14,354 bases of DNA from WTAW01 sp050115915 (GTDB lineage: Bacteria > Acidobacteriota > Aminicenantia > Aminicenantales > Aminicenantaceae), in assembly GCA_050115915.1 (NCBI GenBank), contig JASFPP010000093.1, positions 1 to 14,354 of the forward strand. The letters are read 5' to 3'. Positions 1 through 5,431 of the stretch are shown here, piece by piece. A program made the translations under genes and the position numbers. Numbering within the stretch: the stretch's first letter is position 1; each line of letters starts with the position of its first letter. The notes below the pieces were generated by a model that was not told where the DNA came from, did no database searches, and saw only the letters and a list, made by a program, of their open reading frames with translations.

Positions 1-31
1 TCTTATGAAGTGAATTCCGTTTCGGAAAAAA

Positions 32-176
32 TCACCCCTTAAATCACCCCTAGAGGCGATTTCTATTGAAAAATTTCTCGGGCAGAATGATAATGCCTTG
101 TTGAGCTGGCTGGGCAGGGCGCCAGCAGACACTGAATCTTGCATCTCGGCTTATGTGGGATTCCTTAACAGCCAGC
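32..176 (+). repeat. Stem-loop repeat, copy 1 (GCTGGCTG...CAGCCAGC family)
   Basis: A roughly 145-bp intergenic element with an inverted, diverged copy at 580-715. Matching blocks occur in the same order and spacing: TCACCCC at 32-38 (partner 709-715), the 20-mer at 97-116 (partner 632-651, 19 of 20 bases identical), and TAACAGCCAGC at 166-176 (partner 580-590). The core 105-176 is bounded by GCTGGC and GCCAGC and also contains a nearer partner GCCAGC at 121-126, so two alternative stems are possible. Nine T residues follow at 178-186, so on the plus strand the structure could terminate a transcript entering from left of the window. Function unknown; the repeated nature is seen directly. Confidence 0.6.
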
Positions 177-242
177 GTTTTTTTTTGTCTTTTTTTAAAT
201 CCCAATATTCCATTTTAACACTTGCCATGCGACTAAATTGAT

Positions 243-270
243 GACCTTACTTTGCTGGCTGAGTAAGGTC
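243..270. repeat. Perfect 9-bp hairpin
   Basis: GACCTTACT at 243-251 and AGTAAGGTC at 262-270 are exact reverse complements separated by a 10-nt loop. The loop contains the GCTGGCTG that begins stem-loop copy 2 (254-312), so this hairpin and the longer GCTGGCTG/CAGCCAGC pairing exclude each other. No T-tract follows, so it is not an ordinary terminator. Confidence 0.55.
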
Positions 271-312
271 CCTCCTGAGCAACCAAACCCTGGCTTAATC
301 CTCACAGCCAGC
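254..312 (+). repeat. Stem-loop repeat, copy 2 (short)
   Basis: Third member of the family seen at 32-176 and 580-715, reduced to the core. GCTGGCTG at 254-261 is exactly complementary to CAGCCAGC at 305-312. The interior keeps the family pattern near its right end: GGCTTA, a C/T-rich stretch, then ACAGCCAGC. The flanking TCACCCC block is absent. Function unknown. Confidence 0.5.
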
Positions 313-331
313 ATTCTATCTATAAGAAAAA

Positions 332-555
332 GGGGTCGAGCCACAGAAAAAATGGGGTTGGGCCACAGAAACCTATTGAAAATAATAAAGTTAACTTAAA
401 AATCAGGTACTTTTTCGGCCTTAGATGATCAATTTTAATAGGCAAATGGTGACTCTGAGAGAATTCTTTCTCTCTTACCTTTAGGAGACCGTAACAAAAT
501 AGGTGCCAGGTCCACTTTTTCTCCACCCCTGGAAATAGGTGCCTGACCCCTATTT
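332..555. mobile_element. REPIN/MITE-like composite with a possible RAYT gene remnant
   Basis: Left end: two direct copies of an 18-mer, GGGGTCGAGCCACAGAAA (332-349) and GGGGTTGGGCCACAGAAA (354-371), period 22. Right end: a doublet in the opposite sense (497-555, listed separately). Inverted GGGG-type units flanking a short interior is the form of a REP doublet or small non-autonomous element. The left inner edge, TTGAAAATAATAAAG at 376-390, is an exact inverted copy of 12756-12770 inside another relic. The interior read on the minus strand gives an open frame (320-526) with a segment HLRPKKYLIF that loosely resembles C-terminal ends of RAYT transposases; this last point is weak. Likely a deletion derivative of a RAYT-type element (inference). 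Confidence 0.45.
497..555. repeat. 59-bp REP-like doublet, copy 1
   Basis: Two direct half-units, each beginning AAATAGGTGCC (497 and 533). The second is a hairpin with 7-bp arms AAATAGG/CCTATTT and a 9-nt loop. The T-run continues to 560, so on the plus strand the second unit also looks like a Rho-independent terminator. The same 59 bases recur at 9492-9550 with one mismatch. REP hairpins of this kind are mobilised by RAYT (Y1 transposase family) proteins in other bacteria; association here is supported by RAYT gene remains at 5363. Confidence 0.7.
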
Positions 556-579
556 TTTTTGGGTAGAAGGAGGGCGGTG

Positions 580-715
580 GCTGGCTGTTAGGGGGAAAAT
601 AAGCAAAAGGGGTTATGGTGTGGGTGAGGCTTGCCCAGCCAGCACAACAAGCACTCCTAAAATCTCACAAAATCTCTAACAACACAATCACCCCAAGAGG
701 TGAAATTCGGGGTGA
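580..715 (-). repeat. Stem-loop repeat, copy 3 (inverted)
   Basis: Inverted, diverged counterpart of 32-176. Core 580-643 is bounded by GCTGGCTG and CAGCCAGC; the outer block holds TCACCCC (689-695) and GGGGTGA (709-715), themselves complementary. The open frame 615-797 runs through this repeat and is therefore not called as a gene. Confidence 0.55.
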
Positions 716-883
716 ATTTGTTGTTTTAAATGGCTGCTTATGGCAACCCACAAAAACCATATTCAAGAAAGATGAGGAAAAATTTGCATTTATATAATTT
801 TAACGTGACATGTGATGTATCGTCATGTGTTAAATCAATGGATTAAGATGAAACCAAAGAGAATTCATTCCAAGGAGAATCCA
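716..883 (+). promoter_or_regulatory. Leader region of the barrel gene
   Basis: This stretch between repeat copy 3 and the barrel gene start should contain its promoter. A TATAAT at 793-798 is the best -10 candidate, but I see no good -35 box 16-18 bases upstream, so promoter strength and position are uncertain. A clear ribosome binding site, AAGGAG at 872-877, lies 6 nt before the ATG at 884 and decides that start over in-frame GTG 812 and ATG codons 815 and 848. Confidence 0.35.
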
Positions 884-1792
884 ATGAGGACTCAAACAAA
901 AAATCTGGTGTTATTCGGCCTTGTGTTACTTTTTTTCCTGGGCCTCACATCCATGAATTATGCCGCAAGTGCCATCCAAGGCTTCACCCTTAAATTGGGC
1001 GGTGGCGCAGGCTCATGGAACGGGAGCGATATCAATGATTTCTTCCGAGATTTTAATATCATGATTAACAACACAGTAGGGCTTATTACTGGAGGAGATG
1101 TAGTTGGACAGCTCGATGAATTGAACTTCGGACCTGGTTTTGAAGGGGAATTTATCCTCGAACTCCCAAAAAATTTTGCCTTAGGGATCGGTGTCGGTTA
1201 CATGGTGAGAACAGGTGACAGCACTTCTGATATATCCGAGTATAGCGTCAGCACTCTTGTTCGCGTGAAGACACGATTTACGGCTATCCCCATCACACTC
1301 AACGGCTATTACAACATACCCCTGGGTGAAAAGACAAAGCTCTATTTAAAAGGGGGCATCGGATATTACATCGGAAAAGCAAAGTACTTTGTAAGGCAGG
1401 AACAGAGTATGTTCGGACTACCGCCGGCATGGCAAGAGGATGACGGCGATGCAACGAGCAATGCTTTTGGCTTTCAAGGCGGCGCTGGCTTCGAGTTCGG
1501 CCTGTCGGAGAGTGTAGCCCTATTCTTTGAAATGAACGGAAGGGTCTCCAACCTGAAAAATTGGGAAGGACGCAATAAATACAGAGATTTCCTGGGAGCT
1601 TCGGAGTCCATATCGACGGAGTGGTTCTACGCCGAAGAGTATGATTACACGACACGTAAGTGGTACAAAAGCGTTGAGATCGCAGAGGACGAACCAACAG
1701 GAAGTAGCTACAGAAACGTGAGAAAGGCCGAAGTCAATTATTCAGGCGTAGTCTTCCGCTTGGGAATCAAGATCACTTTCGGAAAAAAATAG
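884..1792 (+). CDS. Exported outer-membrane beta-barrel protein
   Basis: Product of 302 residues. The N-terminus is a classical signal peptide: basic start (MRTQTK), hydrophobic core about residues 8-21, and a probable signal peptidase I site after ASA (residue 30). The mature chain opens with an amphipathic glycine-rich strand (FTLKLGGGAG) and continues as alternating strands with aromatic girdle residues (for example FALGIGVGYM, LYLKGGIGYYIG, AFGFQGGAGFEFG), ending in FRLGIKITFGKK. This fits the OmpA/OmpW-like outer-membrane barrel superfamily (PF13505-like); no OmpA peptidoglycan-binding domain is present. Start chosen from AAGGAG spaced 6 nt; the open frame extends 72 nt further upstream to a GTG, but that would bury the signal peptide. 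Transcribed alone, convergent with valS, with a terminator after it. Ligand or specific role unknown. Confidence 0.8.
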   Translation: MRTQTKNLVLFGLVLLFFLGLTSMNYAASAIQGFTLKLGGGAGSWNGSDINDFFRDFNIMINNTVGLITGGDVVGQLDELNFGPGFEGEFILELPKNFALGIGVGYMVRTGDSTSDISEYSVSTLVRVKTRFTAIPITLNGYYNIPLGEKTKLYLKGGIGYYIGKAKYFVRQEQSMFGLPPAWQEDDGDATSNAFGFQGGAGFEFGLSESVALFFEMNGRVSNLKNWEGRNKYRDFLGASESISTEWFYAEEYDYTTRKWYKSVEIAEDEPTGSSYRNVRKAEVNYSGVVFRLGIKITFGKK

Positions 1793-1878
1793 AGCGCTTA
1801 AAGTATCAGAGCTAAAATCAGAACTTGGGTCTGAAGAACCAATAATCGACGAAAGTTCATATATTAGGTCCAAAGATC

Positions 1879-1915
1879 GGGGAATTCATCCTGGAGTGGA
1901 TTCCCCCTTTTTTTT
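1879..1915 (+). terminator. Rho-independent terminator of the barrel gene
   Basis: GGGGAAT (1879-1885) pairs exactly with ATTCCCC (1900-1906), extendable by two inner pairs, and is followed by eight T residues (1908-1915). The T-tract overlaps the last bases of the valS stop codon on the other strand. On the minus strand no T-run follows the stem, so it mainly serves the plus strand. Confidence 0.8.
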
Positions 1916-4900
1916 ATTGATCAAGGGGAACCGCAGATTTGTCCAATGCCTCCAGATTCTTATCGATAAGATCGATCTGAGCGCGGAGGTCTTTGAGCTT
2001 TTTCTTTTCCGCATCCACCACATGGGAGGGGGCGCGGCTTAAGAACTTTTCGTTTTGGAGATTGGACTCGGCTTTAGTGGCATCTGCGAGAAGTTTATTC
2101 CTCTGTTTTTTCAGCCGCTCTCTTTCCTGGGCGGGATCGATAACGCCAATGAGATAGACTTCCAGGTCGCCGACCACCTGGGTGGCAGCTGTTGGCGGGC
2201 GCTCGGCGTCAGGGGAAACATCGAGGGAACTAATCCCTCCCAGATGGAGCATGAGGTTTTTGAGTCGTCCGATGACTTTTGCGCTCTCGCCATCAGCCTT
2301 GATCTGGGCATCGACGCTTTTGCTGGGAGGGATTTGATAGCGAGAGCGGAGGTCGCGGATGGAGCGTATGACCTCCTGGATGAGGGCGAAGTCGGCTTCG
2401 ATCCGATCGTCGATCCACTGCGGTTGAGGCTTGGGCCAGTCTGCTGAGATCAAGAGATCGGACGCGTCGATCGGCTGCTCCAGGCCGCGGGTCGGACACT
2501 GGAGATGGAGGCGCTCCCAAAGCACCTCGGTTATGAAGGGGACAAAAGGATGGAAGAGACGGAGCACCTGGTCGATTGCGAGAGAGAGAACAGAACGGGC
2601 TATCGGCGCAGAGTGTTCGTCCTTGAAGCGGGGCTTGATGAATTCCAGATACCAATCGCAGAGCTCCGACCAGAAGAATTCCCTTGCCGCTCCGATCGCA
2701 GCGGAAGGATTGTAGGCGTAGAGCTGTTCTGTGACTTTGGCGATCACCTTGGACAGGCGAGAGAGGATCCAGAGGTCCTCCGCCTGGAGATCCACGATTG
2801 AGAGGGGCGAGAACGTGTGCTCCCCCAAATTGATGAGCGCAAATCGGGCGGCATTCCAGAGCTTTGTGCAAAAAGCCCGTCCTACATCGAAACGTTCGCT
2901 GATGATCTTGGCCATGGGCAAGTCGGACATGGTGCCCAGAACATCGAATTCTTTGTGCGTTTCCGGGCATATGTAGGTAAAGATGGTCTGGCCGTGTTTG
3001 GCTGTGGCGAGGTCCACCAGGTTTCCGGTGAAGGGAGAGATGGCCTGGACGGGAAGGCGGATATCCTGGGTTCCGGTCTGCATGTCGCAGAGGACGTATC
3101 GCATGGCATCGGCACCGTATTTTTCGATGATGTCCTCGGGATCGATGCCGTTTCCCTTACTTTTGCTCATGCGTTCGCCTTTGCCGTCCTGGATGTTGGC
3201 ATGGATAAAACAATCCGTGAAGGGAACATCCCCCAGGAGGAAAAGGCCCATCACCTGCATCCGGGCGACCCAGAGTGTGATGATGTCGCGAGCAGTGACG
3301 AGGCAGCTTCCGGGATAATAGGTGCTGAGGCTGTCTTTATGACGGTCATCGACAGTTCCAAGTAACCTCTGTCCCTTATCGATGGATGCGGTTTCAGGAT
3401 CAGGCCAGCCGAGTGTGGAGAAGGGCCAGAGGGCGGAGCTGAACCAGGTGTCGAGAACGTCGGGATCTTGGTTGAGGCCGATGGCTTCAAGGCGGGAGGC
3501 GTACTTGGACTCGGCCGCTTCATTTCTGAGGCAGACGAGGAGGTCGTAATGGGCGGATGGGTCCAGGTCATCGAGTTTTTGTTTATCAAGGGCGTGAAGA
3601 TGACCTTCGTGGTCGGAGATCCAGGCCCAGAGCTCTTCATTTGTTTCATCGGATTTTATATCGGGGAGACTATTGATCACATTGGTTAATGCAGTGGCGG
3701 GGAAATTGCCGAGCCAGATGGGAATGCGATGTCCCCACCAGAGCTGGCGGCTGATGCACCAATCGCGTTTTTCCGAGAGCCAGCTCCTGTAGGTGCCACC
3801 GTAACGGGCGTGATCGGGGTAAAAAGTCAGGCGCAGGCCCGAGGGCGATTCGTATTCGCGGCCGATGGCATCGATGGCGGCTTGGGCGAGGCCCTGCGCG
3901 TAAAAATCTTTTTGGGTTCCTGAACCACAGTAAACACCCCCCTCCACATCTCCCATTTTGATGAACCACTGTTTGGAGAGGTAGGGTTCGATGGGCGTTT
4001 TGGAACGGTCGGAATGTCCGATCTCGATCTCCCGGTCTTCGACTGCGTCCATGAGGCCTTGGGATTCGAGGTCGGCGACGACTCTGTCGCGCGCTGCGAA
4101 GCGATCGAGTCCAGCATAAGGGCCCGCATTCGCGTTGAGGGTGCCATCGGGATTCAGGATGTTGATGATACCGATTGCGGAGCGATGCCGTGTCCAGACA
4201 TCGTAGTCATTGGGGTCGTGTCCAGGGGTTATCTTCACGCATCCCGAGCCGAGCTCGGGTTTGGCCCACTCGTCCAGAATAAGGGGGATTTCACGCTCGA
4301 CAAGGGGAAGGAATATTTTCTTCCCCTGTTCCGCCATTTCTTTGAGTTTAAGAAGATGGGGCAGGAGGCTTTTTTTGCGCTCTTCAATACCTTCGAGAGC
4401 CTCTTCCAGCAGGGGTTTTTCTTTTTTGGGGGCTGTTTTGATCCTATCCTGGAGAAGGCGGCTCTGCCGGTCGAGTTCGTTTGATGGATCGGGATGGCAA
4501 GCGACCGCAGTATCGCCGAGCATTGTTTCGGGGCGGGTTGTGGCAACGACGACATGGTGTGGCTCGCCGGGTTCGGGATCGATAACAGGATAACGCATGT
4601 GCCAGAAATGGCCCTGGATCGTCTCATAGATGATCTCATCGTCAGAGACGGCGGTTTGGAGCTGGGCATCCCAGTTGACGAGGCGGTCGCCATGATAGAT
4701 GAGGCCGTGGCGGAAGAGGCGAAAAAAAGCCTCACGGACGGCGCGCGTGCAAACCGCATCCATGGTGAAGCGAGCCCTCTGCCAATCGGAGGAGCAGCCC
4801 ATGCTCTGGAGCTGCTTGATGATGCGCTGTTGGTATTCGTCCTTCCAGGCCCAGATCTTTCCGACGAGGGCTTTGCGGCCGATATCCTGGCGGGTTTTCC

Positions 4901-5207
4901 CTTCGAGCTCGAAGAGGCGTTTTTCGACGACGGCCTGGGTGGCGATGCCTGCGTGATCGGTACCGGGCATCCAGAGGGTGTTATCGCCCATCATTCGGTG
5001 CCAACGGATCAAGAGGTCTTGCATCACATTGTCCATGGCATGCCCCATGTGAAGGGCACCTGTCACGTTGGGAAGCGGCATCATGATCACATAGGTATTC
5101 TCTCTGTCGTCAGGGATGGCGGCGAAAGCATCGGCCTCCATCCAGCGACGATAGACCGCCTCCTCGTACAACGCATGCTCAAACCGCTTCGGTATTTCTT
5201 TCGACAT
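1914..5207 (-). CDS. valS: Valyl-tRNA synthetase (class I aminoacyl-tRNA ligase)
   Basis: Charges tRNA-Val with valine in the cytoplasm using ATP. 1097 residues. Class I signature HMGH at residues 53-56 after PLPNVTG, the family block GTDHAG at 82-87, the CP1 editing-domain block ATTRPETMLGDTAVA around 222-236, the catalytic block DWCISRQLWWGHRIP around 482-496, and the KMSKS loop as RMSKS at 679-683. The anticodon-binding helical domain follows (about 780-960), then the ValS C-terminal coiled-coil arm (about 1025-1090). It is longer than the roughly 950-residue E. coli enzyme, with extra segments near 240-297, 500-580 and 712-770. Start set at ATG 5207, preceded by AAAGGA at 5-nt spacing; 14 more in-frame codons upstream lack a ribosome binding site and the conserved alignment begins at MSKEIPKRFE. 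Its 5' leader is a RAYT-element relic. Transcription may come from there or by read-through from permease A. Confidence 0.97.
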   Translation of the reverse strand: MSKEIPKRFEHALYEEAVYRRWMEADAFAAIPDDRENTYVIMMPLPNVTGALHMGHAMDNVMQDLLIRWHRMMGDNTLWMPGTDHAGIATQAVVEKRLFELEGKTRQDIGRKALVGKIWAWKDEYQQRIIKQLQSMGCSSDWQRARFTMDAVCTRAVREAFFRLFRHGLIYHGDRLVNWDAQLQTAVSDDEIIYETIQGHFWHMRYPVIDPEPGEPHHVVVATTRPETMLGDTAVACHPDPSNELDRQSRLLQDRIKTAPKKEKPLLEEALEGIEERKKSLLPHLLKLKEMAEQGKKIFLPLVEREIPLILDEWAKPELGSGCVKITPGHDPNDYDVWTRHRSAIGIINILNPDGTLNANAGPYAGLDRFAARDRVVADLESQGLMDAVEDREIEIGHSDRSKTPIEPYLSKQWFIKMGDVEGGVYCGSGTQKDFYAQGLAQAAIDAIGREYESPSGLRLTFYPDHARYGGTYRSWLSEKRDWCISRQLWWGHRIPIWLGNFPATALTNVINSLPDIKSDETNEELWAWISDHEGHLHALDKQKLDDLDPSAHYDLLVCLRNEAAESKYASRLEAIGLNQDPDVLDTWFSSALWPFSTLGWPDPETASIDKGQRLLGTVDDRHKDSLSTYYPGSCLVTARDIITLWVARMQVMGLFLLGDVPFTDCFIHANIQDGKGERMSKSKGNGIDPEDIIEKYGADAMRYVLCDMQTGTQDIRLPVQAISPFTGNLVDLATAKHGQTIFTYICPETHKEFDVLGTMSDLPMAKIISERFDVGRAFCTKLWNAARFALINLGEHTFSPLSIVDLQAEDLWILSRLSKVIAKVTEQLYAYNPSAAIGAAREFFWSELCDWYLEFIKPRFKDEHSAPIARSVLSLAIDQVLRLFHPFVPFITEVLWERLHLQCPTRGLEQPIDASDLLISADWPKPQPQWIDDRIEADFALIQEVIRSIRDLRSRYQIPPSKSVDAQIKADGESAKVIGRLKNLMLHLGGISSLDVSPDAERPPTAATQVVGDLEVYLIGVIDPAQERERLKKQRNKLLADATKAESNLQNEKFLSRAPSHVVDAEKKKLKDLRAQIDLIDKNLEALDKSAVPLDQ

Positions 5208-5227
5208 CCCTATCCTTTTACCACAAC

Positions 5228-5416
5228 TGGGGATAGGCCACAAGAACATATTGATTCATTTGGAGTTATGACTTTTTTTTGCCGAAAAATCAGTCTTAAA
5301 TGAGAGTTTTTGGCCGCAAAATCGTCTTTCTAAAAAAACAACACCAACAAAGGAGAGATAGATTGCCACGGGCGAACCGCTACTACATCCCAGGATGTAT
5401 CTGGCATATTACTCAT
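5228..5416 (+). mobile_element. Relic of a RAYT-type element between valS and permease A
   Basis: The left end, 5228-5261, aligns without gaps to 12641-12674 (27 of 34 bases identical), starting TGGGGA and running into TTGATT. It is followed by two copies of a leader motif (5276-5298 and 5307-5330), a ribosome binding site, and the start of a RAYT transposase gene that is cut after 18 codons. The relic fills practically the whole valS-permease A gap. Right terminus missing; the junction lies at the permease A stop codon. The homology between the two relics is seen directly; the assignment to one ancestral element is inference. Confidence 0.6.
5276..5330 (+). repeat. Tandem RAYT-leader motif (two copies)
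   Basis: Copy one at 5276-5298 and copy two at 5307-5330 share the pattern TTTTTG-CCG-AAAATC-GTCTT. A third copy lies at 12688-12711 (TTTTTAGGG...AAATCGGTCTTA) in the other RAYT relic. Possibly a transposase-recognition or regulatory motif of the element; function unknown. Confidence 0.45.
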
Positions 5417-5431
5417 AACGGAGTGAGCTGA
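5363..5431 (+). pseudogene. Truncated start of a REP-associated tyrosine transposase (RAYT, Y1 family)
   Basis: From TTG 5363 the reading gives MPRANRYYIPGCIWHITH, the typical N-terminus of RAYT/IS200-like Y1 transposases (PF01797), in which WHITH begins the first strand of the catalytic fold. The usual continuation (RCHKREF-like) is absent; after codon 18 (position 5416) the sequence is that of the permease A 3' end and a stop follows at 5429-5431. AAAGGAG at 5349-5355 lies 7 nt before the TTG, so translation initiation signals survive. The HUH motif and catalytic tyrosine are gone, so it cannot be active. The last 8 bases of the transposase part, TTACTCAT (5409-5416), double as the permease's final codons and stop on the other strand. 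Confidence 0.8.

Noticed and set aside
497..555. Short direct repeats considered as a CRISPR array
   Set aside because: Only two half-units of unequal sequence, no uniform spacers, no cas genes; hairpin structure and the distant near-identical copy fit REP elements.
615..797. Open frame of 60 codons upstream of the barrel gene
   Set aside because: Its first half is made of the inverted stem-loop repeat (580-715), it has no good ribosome binding site, and the product resembles no protein I know.
812..883. Upstream extension of the barrel gene to GTG 812 (or ATG 815, 848)
   Set aside because: The AAGGAG at 872-877 and the signal peptide both place the start at ATG 884.
1299..1697. Minus-strand frame opposite the barrel gene
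   Set aside because: Shadow of the barrel coding sequence; no ribosome binding site or recognisable motif.
2293..2970. Minus-strand frame of 225 codons within valS
   Set aside because: Out-of-frame shadow of the valS anticodon-binding region; arginine/proline-rich product without family features.
4494..5303. Long plus-strand frame of 269 codons opposite the valS 5' part, and similar plus-strand frames at 2817-3365 and 4014-4484
   Set aside because: They lie antisense to conserved valS motifs (HMGH, GTDHAG, editing domain) and read as translations of codon-biased complement; no domain recognised.
5340..5416. Terminator for permease A
   Set aside because: The short CATCC/GGATG stem on the minus strand is about 40 nt from the nearest T-run, too far for a Rho-independent terminator.
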